Positions 48,740-59,800 of a stretch of 64,000 nt of DNA are shown here, one piece after another. Positions within the stretch are counted from its first letter, which is position 1. Every line of letters begins with the position of its first letter. The notes below the pieces were generated by a model. The model was not told the origin of the DNA and did no database searches. It worked only from the letters and a program-made list of their open reading frames with translations. Source of the stretch: Branchiostoma floridae (taxonomy: Eukaryota; Chordata; Leptocardii; Amphioxiformes; Branchiostomatidae). Location: assembly GCF_000003815.2 (NCBI RefSeq), contig NC_049991.1:15022202-15086201 (forward strand), written 5' to 3'. The position numbers and the translations under genes were made by a program.

Positions 48740-51700
48740 CTAGCTGCTGCATGTGTTCTTGCTGGAATAACGTTCAATTTGTGTCTTTGCAGTCCCAAGG
48801 ATTTCACTCAGCTTGTCTATGGGAGACTTGAAGTGCACCACCAGCCACTCCTCCACAGTACTCGGGTCATACACCTCCGACAGGCAGATGTCCATTTCTC
48901 TGTGAAGCTTGGAGAACTCTTCTTGAAGTCTGGGGAAAAGTTAGAAGAAAAACTACATGTACATGTAGTTGAAAACTGACATTGCAAACAAGCCATCTCT
49001 TTTCAACCCAGTCCAACTGACATTACGCATTTGCCACTGTACATTTAAAAGGTTCCCACTCAGATCTAATGCTTTGGGCACATTTAGAAAAACCTTGGGG
49101 CTTTTTCTGGCATGGCCCCGCAGTACGCCCTGTGACTACTGGGTTATTTTTGGGCATGGCTGGGCCCCTGGTTGATTTTAACTCTTACAAGAAGGTAGAA
49201 TTTAGCCCTCGATCAGCTGTACTTTTTTTCTGGCATGTTATCAGTCTAGTTGGCCAATTTCAAGTACATTTATATTTTTACTAAGTGGAGCCTGGTAGAG
49301 ACTTCTCTTGGCCACAATGTCTTTTATCAGACCATAAACCAATTGTTTGAATAAGTCTAAAAGTAGAGCGCATTAATTCTTCAAGCTAACAGTGGGTGAC
49401 CGATTGAATAAAAGTTCTAAACAGGAACTATCAACTCCAGATGTCGTATTGCGGGATGACTGTGGTACCAAGATTTTGGTTAGCTTGAGGAATGAGTACA
49501 CTCTACTTTATACATATACCATTTGGATGATTGACAAGAAGATCTTGAATGAAGACATTGGAGCCATACCTGGATGCCACGTGAATGATGAACTCCAGGT
49601 GACAGGGGTTGGTGAAGTTCTTCCTGACATGGTAGTCCGTCATCCAGCCAGTGTACCTGCTTAGAGGTACAGGACATGGAAAACAGCACATCGTAAAACA
49701 AGGGTCTGATTTACAATTGGTTGAACATCATATTGCGACGACATCAATGAAGGTTAGACATCCAGGTAGTAATATGTAATATATACCAAATGATCGTGAT
49801 GGTATTTTGTATGTGGTTTTGGAAGGTCAATTCTGGGCCTCCTGGCAGATTCCATTTTCAAAGTGACCGACTTGATACTAACCTGTCTCCATTCAGGAAC
49901 TCTATGTAGTCAGCGTCCAGGTTCACCAGAACATGCACAGCCTGGAACAGCTTTGCACCGGGAAATCTGCCTTCCTGTGCTATGGTCTTAAGTCTGAAAG
50001 TAAACATTTCTTCAACTTAATTGTGAGGAATACAGAAGAGAGTATGCATAAATGTAAGTCGTGGTGCTTTGATCTATACTTTTTAAGTCTTGTTCATTTA
50101 TTTAGGCCAATGTAGTTGGTGACACTTAGGGCAGCAAGTTTCCTTGCTGTTCTAGTAGCAAGGTCTATTTTTACCAGTGTGTGTTGCTAGCCCTTCCACA
50201 CAAAAGTCTTGTATAGCATAAACAAAAAAAGGTATCCTATATCTATGTAACCATACTCCTATATTTGTAAGTCACAGAATAGATTGCAATCAGACAGCAG
50301 CAAAATATGGCTTACTTGACAAGTCTGCAAGCTCAAGTGATCTTTTTGGCAGCAATAGGCCAGTGTCTTATAGATCATTGCATGATTTTAAGAGACTGGC
50401 CATTGTTTGCAGGACACTGAGCCCTGTCTAATCTGACAAAGTAGATTTCATTTAAAAATAGACTTGACTCTGTGAATGACTGCTTATACACATTGATGTT
50501 CAGATGATATTGTACAGACTAACTTGGGCACCACTTGAACCTGGATGGTTTGGGAAAACCCCAGCTCCTCCGACACCTTCCTGTGGAAGGCACAGTCCTC
50601 CGTGAAGCCACCTGACAAGAAAAGAAGGATTTATCAATTATGACAAGTATAAGATATTCCTCTCAAACAATCAAAGGGTAGAAAACATCTCATAGCCTTA
50701 AGATGGCTTTCTGAAACTTGAAGCACTCAGGCATGTTATTTTCAAACATATTCTTCCAACTCTTTGCAATATATTTTACATTAACAATTTTAATTTCACA
50801 CTGGTGCAATGGCGAAGTGAGCTTGCCTTGCATTTGGTAGGTCATTAGTTTGATCCCCAGCTGAGTCATGCCATGGACTTAAAGAATTGTACATACTGAT
50901 GGATGTATGGATTACACAAAAGTTGTGTGTCCCAGGGCTACAGAAATTGAGATGGACACATCCATATGCTTCATCTGTTGCGGGAGGCACTATAACTTGA
51001 CTAAGTTTGACTTAACACATGCAGCACAGAACCCACCGTGTACCACTGTCTGAAGGCAGAGTGCCAGGCTAGGTATGGCAGCCGGTAGCAGCTCACAGTG
51101 TGTGGCATAGTGGTCATATCTGCAAGGAGAGGGCCAAATATAGGTTTTGCCATGCCCTAACATTTAACGACAATAGTTTTGAAATATTTGTATACAACCC
51201 ACAAGCCTTCAAGACCAACATTGCATCATGTAATAGTATCTAATAAATAGTATCTTCCATCAACTTAGTTCAGTGCCCTCCTGGCCTTGTTAGACAACAC
51301 CAATTTTAATACATGTATTTTGTTCATCTTGAGGTGAAACTGTACCAAGTGGACATCATCATATGAGAGGGCATAAAACTGAGTGCACAAAGGCATAAAC
51401 CTTGTCCTCAGGCTTTGTTTTCACCATGTGAATTCCAGTTTATCTTTCTTGAGATAAAGTATATCTTTCTCAAGATTGAGAACAAACAAACTCAATTGAT
51501 CTGGCCATAGAAAACAAAAAGACAGATTCTGTTGTGAACTGACCTGCTCCAGCCAGTGAGTGCCCAGCCCTGTACAGTAAGGCTGGAGGGAATGTTGTCC
51601 AGCTGTGCCAGCCAGGCCAGGTGGTTCTGTAGGTGATAGTTGATGGGGACAATGTACTGGGAACTACCAGTAGCACCTGCAGGGACACATATTGGTCACT

Positions 51701-54700
51701 GTTCAGGGCTCGAAATCCTGGGTGTATAAAATATGAACTTCTATTGTGGGCACACCAGGGCACTTAGTTCTTTGTGTAAGATTTTGGGTGTAAAGCTGAT
51801 ATCGTACACTATTATTCAGCAAATACCCGAAAAATTAATAAAACCTTTGTTGTATTACTTGTTAAAAATGTTGAAATCAATTTTTCAATCATCCAGGTAA
51901 AAAAAAATGACCACACACAGTACCTTTGAAAGCTGTCCCAATCCATGCTGACTTGAAGACAGCTGCATACTTCTTCCAAAGATCTTCAAAAGAAACTGCA
52001 TTACATATTTCGTTAGCATTTACTGTTCTAGTGGTTCCATATTGCTGCATATTCATACTGGTTACCTGGTTCACCTTCTATAGATACTAAGACATACATT
52101 GAAATATGTAAGGTATAAGTAAAAATTTCTATGCACAGTAAAACAAGTTTCATAGCAACCAAAGGCATATTTTCTGTTTAGTACATAAAAAGGTAAAGCA
52201 GTCCTCCTCAATTGAACTTTCTCAAGTAACCCAACACACATTAGAGAAGAGTAGGGGTGACAACAAGCCACACTGAAGTTGCATTGTTAAATGGTTAATT
52301 CATGGCATAAATGGAATATAACAATTGTACATAGTATGCATAAAAACACCTTCAAAACAGCATATGATATATAAATATAAGACTTACCAGTGAGGAATGT
52401 TCCAGACAGCCTGGGTAGGTAACACCACACCATGGGCTCCACCATCTCACCTATACCATAGGCTATCAGGGGCACAGATGCAGAAACATGGTGTATTACC
52501 ACTACAATTAAGTAACAGATAGACATATCACACAATATTTGATGAGTCTGAGTGAATGACAGTCATTATGTGCTTATGTAACTAGGCAAATACACTAAGC
52601 TTAAGTCTTAAGTATGCCTTTGGTACAACGAATTATGACTCCTATGGCAACTCAGAATGGTATTCTTGTTACAGTCAAACCTGCCCTCTGGAAACCTATA
52701 AAATCTGATCTATGTGGACAGGCGGTCACTACTGACAGGATCCTTGTGTCAATTGAAAAAATGGCTAAGGGACCATCAAAACGTGGTGCTCATGTGGAGG
52801 TGGTCACTAGTACAGGATTAACTTTTTACAAGGACCATGTTGCTTTCTATTGAAGTACAGCTGCAACAAAAGACAAGACATGGCCCCACCCACCCTGCAG
52901 GTGAGCCATGCTGGTTTCCCTCAGCATGTCGTCCCACATGATGGCCTTGACATTAGGGTACATGACCTTGATGTAGCTCAGCACCGTCATGATGTGGTCC
53001 AGGAACAGCTGACGGTCTGACCACATCTGTTCTGCCATCCGCAACTTACAGGCCTTACACAGGGCAAGGTGGAACACCTGAAACACATACACACAAACAT
53101 ACATGTCTTACACAGGGCCATGTAGAACACCTGAAACACACAAACTTACACGTCTTACACAAGGTCAGGTGAAACACCTGAAACATACAAACTTACATGT
53201 CTTACACAGGGCAAGGTGGAACACCTGAAGAATGCAAACTGTGTATGTTGATCCTGCCTCTGGACCACGATATCATGAGTTCAAATTCATGCTGTGTCCC
53301 TCACCCAACATGAATGCTACTGGAAAAGGTTGCAGTCCTTAGGACTGGATGTTAAGCTGAGGTCTACTGCTCATGTGATTGTCGACAAGTGCTTGGGGAA
53401 TTTCCCCCAATACACTGAACTTGTATACACTGTACATAGCATCTGAATGATCAGTGAAATTGTTGCTCATCTGTTCGTTGAGTTCATTTGACCTAAACTG
53501 GCTTGAGATCACTTTCACCTTTAACTTTCACTTACATGTACTTTGTGTAAGGTAAAACACCTGTTTGAACAGCTGTATCAATTTTTCTGAGCAAAAACAT
53601 AATAAAAGGAAAAGAATTATCCATCAAGGAAAGGTCAACAAAAAGATTCTGGAAAGCAGCTTTCTACTGTATTGTACATGTACTGTATTGTGCAGTCAAA
53701 ATCAATTAGTAGTTATAATAATAATTATTGTACATATGCATGGATGTACAAAAAGCATACCTCATCAGCTCCTATGTGAAGGTACCTAACATCAGGGTGT
53801 GCTGCCATCAGCTGATCAATCATCTTCTTCACTACTACTAATGATTCTGAGGGGAAAAAAGATAAAAGATGACAAGTCAGCGAGAGAGAAAAAGGATTGT
53901 TTACTAAAAAAAATGCAGGACCAAAAAGCATGAAGATTTGCTGTATTGTCTTATCTTTTGTGTAATTGGTAAACTAACTGTCTGACTGCGTAAGAGAAGC
54001 ACACCTGTATTGCTGGGACAAAGAGCCATAGGGTACATGTCCACCTCTCGTAGGTGTCGAAACTTGTCATGTTTCAGCACAAACTGTAGGACAATAAACA
54101 TGTGGATATTAGCTAAAACTTTTAAATAGAATAAGTATGTGCATTGAAGGGGTGAAACAGATGACGTAAACAAGATTAAAAGGTTCATTTCTGATGCATT
54201 CTATTGCATTCAGTCCCTTTTAGCTCAATAGCTTGCACATAAATGTACATGTACTTGAATCTGCAAACCATGTATAAGATAGCAATGTCAATTTTACTTA
54301 ATCTCTGTACAGATTGTAAAAATTGTTTTCACACCACTGCAAAGAATAAATATTAACTTTTATAGAATTATTAACAATCAAATCTTATTGAATCATTAAC
54401 AGAAGGCAATTTGAACATCCCTGGTGTGTTCAATATCCTTTAAACTAATTTTATTGCATTGCAAAACTGTACTTATTGTCTTACCTCAAAGTGACCAAAG
54501 GTTTGCACCAGTGGCACATACAGCATGTCATGTTCCTTTGCTAACTCCTGAAGCTGCTGGATCTCTTCCTGGCTGAAGAACAAAATATTAAAGCAGATAA
54601 ATGTTGCTGTTACAATTGTCAGAACGTATCAAAATGATGAGTAAAGAGCAATAGTATATCTTTTTCTGCATTTCACAAAACAATACATAGAGAAAAAAGA

Positions 54701-55526
54701 AATAGGTTACAAGAACAAATACAAACATAAACTGTAAACCACGGATCCAGAGGAGTACAAGACTATACTAAACCCCACCTGTAGGCATGTGCACCAGCCA
54801 GTTCTCTCAGCTCACCATTGTAGGGAAACATGTCCTCATACTCAACCAGCAGTCCTGTTGCACCAAACTTCTTAAACAGGGGGATGACCTGATAAAAAAT
54901 AAGTTGTTAAAACCTTTAAAAAGATCGTTAAAATCTTGTATGGCCACTGCATGTACGTGATATGCAAAAAAAATTATACCATATCAGTGAGTCAAATAGC
55001 TACTGCTGTAGTGGGCTAGTATTACTACTCACACCTGTAGGATGATTTTTCAACTACCGTATGTACACAATCTTTTCCCCACATTCTTAAAGGAGGTCAC
55101 GGAAAGTTATACAGTCACTCACCTGGGCCAGATAGCTGATTTTGGGAGGTGCCCCTTTCAAGTCAAGGTGAACAAGTCTGTGAGTAGAGAGATGAACAAC
55201 ACTACATCAATTGGACTGTGAAGATAATGATCACTATATCACAACATACATGTATGTCAATCATACAGACTACAAAATACTTTGTCCTTCCAATTAGACA
55301 TGAGGGTCTACATGCTCTTTCTGAGCAGTAGCAACAGTGCATTATATTTATACTGGAGAATGTTGAGTTGGAGATCTTTTAAGATGCATTCTTTGGAGGT
55401 GGCGGATGTAACGTTAAGTGACCTGGCAGAATTATGCTAGTAGATGCTAATGACTGACCTATGCTTGGGATTCTGTCTCTCTGCACTGTCACCAGCCTGG
55501 CTGGAACCACCTTCTTCTGTCTCCAT
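48740..55526 (-). CDS. HEXD: hexosaminidase D (GH20 family)
   Basis: Fifteen exons (transcript order): 55526-55459, 55177-55123, 54888-54779, 54572-54485, 54083-54005, 53846-53761, 53077-52894, 52450-52388, 51983-51924, 51676-51544, 51119-51037, 50611-50524, 49993-49883, 49656-49570, 48929-48740; 494 residues, all phases consistent. Matches vertebrate HEXD throughout: [56 protein letters not shown] (catalytic Asp-Glu pair at about 161-162), [37 protein letters not shown]20 enzymes remove terminal beta-linked N-acetylhexosamines by substrate-assisted catalysis. No signal peptide is visible, in line with the nucleocytoplasmic location known for HEXD. The start ATG ([10 protein letters not shown]) is the first in exon 1. 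Divergent from MLST8. Confidence 0.95.
50796..50880 (+). repeat. tRNA-derived SINE fragment
   Basis: The tRNA-like pattern GGTGCAATGGCGAAGTGAGC, then GTTTGATCCCC, is degraded and lies in a HEXD intron. Confidence 0.5.
51705..51860 (+). repeat. possible partial copy of the AGGGCTCGAAAT element
   Basis: CAGGGCTCGAAATCC at 51705 matches the terminus of the 14277-14616 element. No matching right end was found, so the right limit is a guess. Confidence 0.35.
52660..52835. repeat. dispersed repeat (second copy of the 7805 family)
   Basis: Shares GTGGACAGG.GGTCACTA and GAGGTGGTC with 7805-7965. Lies in a HEXD intron. Confidence 0.55.
53053..53240. repeat. tandem array built from a HEXD splice acceptor
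   Basis: About four copies of a 47-52 bp unit, each containing CTTACACAGGGCAAGGTGGA or a variant and then ACACCTGAAACA. The leftmost copy is the real acceptor and first bases of exon 53077-52894; the others extend into the intron. Confidence 0.9.
53250..53465 (+). repeat. SINE-like repeat
   Basis: B-box-like GAGTTCAAATTC, then GGACTGGATGTTAAGCTGAG and a tail TATACACTGTACATAGCATC. Lies in a HEXD intron. Confidence 0.5.
55330..55430. repeat. dispersed repeat, diverged copy
   Basis: GAATGTTGAGTTGGAGATCT followed by GATGCATTCTTTGGAGG resembles the copies at 59885-60035 and 61883-62035. Confidence 0.4.
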
Positions 55527-56798
55527 CGCTTCTTCTGCTGACGTATGTAAGGAAACTGTCAAGAAAGGAAGGAGGAAGTTGACGAGCATTTTCAAAGGTA
55601 ATACAGACAATGGGGGATGTCCCTGTAGCTCAACTGGTAGCAGCCTTGCAGTTGAGCATCATTGTACAGGATTATCCTCGGAGTTACAAATTAGGGTTGA
55701 ACGTGAAAGGATCATGAGGTGTCATTGAAGAGAACATCCTTTCAATAGCCATGGCCAATTCCGTATTTTGCAATGAATCTGGGCATGTCTAGACCCGGAA
55801 CTATGAAATAATTCAATTTTTTATAATAGTCAGTGTGAGTTCCTTTTTCACAACTTTCTATTACTTCTTGAGACTTGACGCTATAACGTTAACTATGCAA
55901 TTTAATTTTAAAAAATTAACGTTATCAAGAATATTTTCTTGTGCACCAAAAGAGCACACAGGTACAGACATGTTATTTATCTACTATGAAATTACAAGTG
56001 ATCAATCATACATAGGCTGTCAAACCTTCTTCTTTTTGTGTTGTGTCCAGACTTGCCATGAACAAGACGGCTTCTGATTAAACGATCCAAACCCCGAGAC
56101 AGGTTCTCAACTGGACTACAGTTCACCTTGTGGATTATTAAGAGCCCGGTGACAAGGAAAGGAACATTTCAGCGTGTTGTTCTCCTGCAAATGTGTAGAG
56201 ACTAGACAAAAACACCTTGCCTCGGGGGCGTGGACAGAGGGTAAAGGTGAGTGAGCGAAACCAATGGAGCTGACACAGTGGGTGAGCCCCAACACACAGA
56301 AAAGGCATTACAGACGTTCTTTAAACAATTTAAAGTTCTTTACAGATATCTGAAAGCAAATATTTCTTAAATGAAATATATTAAATATTTTTTCAAACAA
56401 AACAAGTTCTAAATTAGTCCTTTTTTTGCTACAAAAGAAAACGCCCCTCAGACATAGTGTATGAGCCCATTGACCTTTTGACAAACAACAGATCTGGACG
56501 TGTGCGGAAAAAGCATTGCAAGTTTTGGATCAGCAAGCACAAAAGGAAGACCAAGCATTTCTGTACTGAGAGAGACCCGAAGCAATTAATGTCAAAAGAC
56601 AAGCGAAGGTAGTACCTTTAGATTGAAAGAATGGATGAAACTATCTAGATATCATGATTATTCAATTGTGCCAGTCCCATGCAAAATTTGATTCATCACC
56701 CCTCCCACGTCTGTAAATCAATACGTGTACTTTAATGTTATATTATAACCTTACTACGTTATAGGTTAAGTTTAATATGAACATATTAATGTGTGTGT

Positions 56799-56844
<46 letters not shown>

Positions 56845-56892
56845 AGATTGCCAACTGACATTGTATTGTTGTACCTTTATCTGTGCAGCACC
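55527..56892. promoter_or_regulatory. shared divergent upstream region of HEXD and MLST8
   Basis: The two start codons face away from each other over 1.37 kb. It contains a tRNA-like SINE piece at about 55618-55660 (TGTAGCTCAACTGGTAGC), a possible non-coding MLST8 first exon ending near 56608 (GAAG|GTAGTA), and a (TG)n tract at 56791-56842 just before the MLST8 coding-exon acceptor. Confidence 0.45.
56791..56842. repeat. (TG)n microsatellite
   Basis: Near-pure TG run with one CTG interruption, about 50 bases upstream of the MLST8 first coding exon. Confidence 0.95.
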
Positions 56893-59800
56893 ATGGGCTC
56901 TAATGGAGTGACCAACACAGACCCGGTCATCCTGGCCACAGCTGGGTACGACCACACCATCCGCTTCTGGCAGGCCCACAGCGGCATCTGCCACCGCACC
57001 GTGCAGCATCCAGATTCTGTATCCTTTATTACCTGGAAACTGCTCTCTAGCATGTAACACATCATAAACCTTTTGGTAATCCTTAATGGAAAAGTCTATT
57101 GCCATGTGGCTTCTGAAAATGAAACATTGGGCACTTGACGTGACCTCTACTTTTTGTTGGTGGTTCACTGTCAGGATTGCTGTTGTGGCCATCCTGTAAC
57201 ATCTGATCCTTGCCATATCATAGATGATATTAGATGACTATATAGATAGGAACAGAAGAATCAACCTTAATTATGCTACTGATACTATTTGTTCTTTTGA
57301 ATGCAGTGTGAAGTGTGCCAATCGTAAGGGTGTTACATTGAGATTGCCTCATTGTCTCAAATCTTAACAGGCCTTGCTCAAATATTGGAGGCCAAAGTGT
57401 GTCAGTGTCATCATGCTCTTGCTCAAATGAAGTTTATTTAGGATTTGTGCTAACCTTGACCATGACCCAGCAAGTCAACTCCCTGGAGATCACACCTGAC
57501 AGACAGATGATAGCAGCAGCAGGTCAGACCATGATGCTCTTTGGGAGAAATCTGTAATATTATCATAGCTTTAACCTTCTTTATCCTTGTGTGTAATAAC
57601 CCTTTAACAGCAATCCCAAAATTTTTAGAATGTTGTGATTTTATGTTCATGGTTCCACCACAAACTTAAAACCTCAGGTGTTTCCATTAGTATACATTTT
57701 GTGTACAGTATACCACTTCAAACACCCAGTATTTGACTCTTCATTTTTTTTTGCACGAATTTTGCTTGCAAGCAAAAGCATTGAGCCAGCAATCACTACG
57801 GAAGATGGTACTCAGGCTAGCACAAATTGTGATTCAAGTGCATATTCTGCATCAACATCACTAACTTGCCCATGTCACCAGCACCCTCTGCCATATGAAT
57901 GGAGAACTGCAGACATTTAGACCCATAGAATCATGACCAGACCTGATCTCACCATATATTTTTACAGTCTCCTGTTATGCTGTATGCTTACTTTTTGTTC
58001 GCCCTAGATATGGAAATAAGCCTTTTTTACTCTTCAGTTTTCCTCTTCAGTTATAGACTTGATAATGAAGTTCAAAGATAAGTTTATATCCTTTGACTAT
58101 CATGAAAATTTACTAATCACTTTATCTCCAAGCAGATCCTGCGTGGCATAAGACAGTAACATAAACTGGGGAAGGAGTTTAGCCGGCAGAGAAGTAAACT
58201 GGTCATGCGTGGCCAATTTACTCCTCTGCCCGCTAAACTCCTTTCTCAGCTTATGTTACTGTCTTATGCCACACAGGATCTGCTTGGAGATTACTAATCA
58301 CTCACTATAAATGTACTTAGGGTAATCATTTTTTCTTTTCGTTGTAGGATACCAACACATCAGGATGTATGACCTGAACTCTAATAACCCCAACCCAGTG
58401 GTGAACTATGACGGCATCAGTAAGAACGTGACGTCTGTCGGGTTCCACGAGGATGGGAAGTGGATGTACACAGGAGGGGAGGACAGCTGTGCCAGGATCT
58501 GGGACCTCAGGTATTGTAATAGCAGTTGTAGTATCCAGTATTTGATTCTGCTGCTGGGACACCTGACATGGGTAGGCTGCAGTTGGCTAATCTTCACACC
58601 GCAATTCGAAGCTGCTTTGTCCAGTGGGTCCACATTGTTTGGACACACACTTAAATAATGTCCTTCATGACACACTCCAGCCAAGATTATCTTGGTTTAC
58701 CTTGAGACCTCTGTTGCCTGGCAGCTCTCATATCTCATTATCTGCCATGTGAAGTAAGTAGTAAGTTCTTCTGAAGTGAGAACCAATAACATGTGATATG
58801 TACATATAGATTGTATTGTTTTCAAAATTTCAAGGGTTTTCTGTCATTTTTTTCTATAGATCACGAAACTTGCAGTGCCAAAGAATATTCCAAGTGAATG
58901 CCCCCATCAACTGTGTCACTCTACATCCCAACCAGGTGAGATAAGTACAGTAGATAGAGATACCTGACATTTTTGTGTTTTTTTCTTCAATAGTATAGAA
59001 GATGTATAGAAGGTATTTGTTTTGAAAATTCTTGATAATCATTTGTTTGTTCCAGGGAGAGTTGATAGTCGGAGACCAGACTGGTGCCATCCATGTGTGG
59101 GACCTCAAGACAGACCACAACGAACAGCTGGTAAAAAATTTGAACATATCACACCCACATGTCAACTGTCTTTGCAATGTCTATCGCATATTCTTCATTC
59201 TCAAGTGTGACCATTGTTGAGGCTGTTAAACATTTATCAGACTTTCCTTCTGTTTTAAGGGCAAATCAAGTACATGTAAGAAAATTTCACTCAAAAGGGA
59301 AAAGACTTCTTGATTGAACAGGGTTAACAAACTGGTAACATCAACAAAATAAACAGCATATTGTAACAGATAATGTCAAGTATTAAGTTGCTAAAATGGC
59401 ACATATCATGTTGTAAGCTTTGTTCTTCACTCCTTGGTTTCCATTCCTAGATCCCAGACCCTGATGCATCTATCCAGTCAGTCAGTATAGATGCTGATGC
59501 TTCATACATGGCTGCTGTCAATAACAAGGTGAGAATCTCGGGAAAGGTGACAAAAAATCTTTTGTAATATTTTCAGTAAGATATTGCAAACTTCAAGCTG
59601 TGTGTTATTATGCTTGCCACTAGTTAATTATACAAATGTATAAAAGGACTAGCAAATTGTCTTTCCAAGTTGACATGGAGGAAGGAAAAAATGTAGTTGA
59701 CATTACAACATTAGCAATGATATCACAATATTAAGTTGTGATAAACATTGTTGATAAGTAATGTTAGAGATTTAACGATGTCAACCAATGTTTGTATTTT

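Noticed and set aside
53053-53240. CRISPR-like periodic repeats
   Set aside because: Units are contiguous, with no unique spacers, and derive from the neighbouring exon boundary in an animal gene.
55618-55660. tRNA gene suggested by TAGCTCAACTGGTAGC
   Set aside because: No T-arm with the invariant GTTCGA and no closing stem; SINE remnant.
57019-57056. MLST8 exon 1 reading on past 57018 to a stop
   Set aside because: Homology requires joining PDS to QVNSLE, and U12-type sites fit exactly at 57018/57471.
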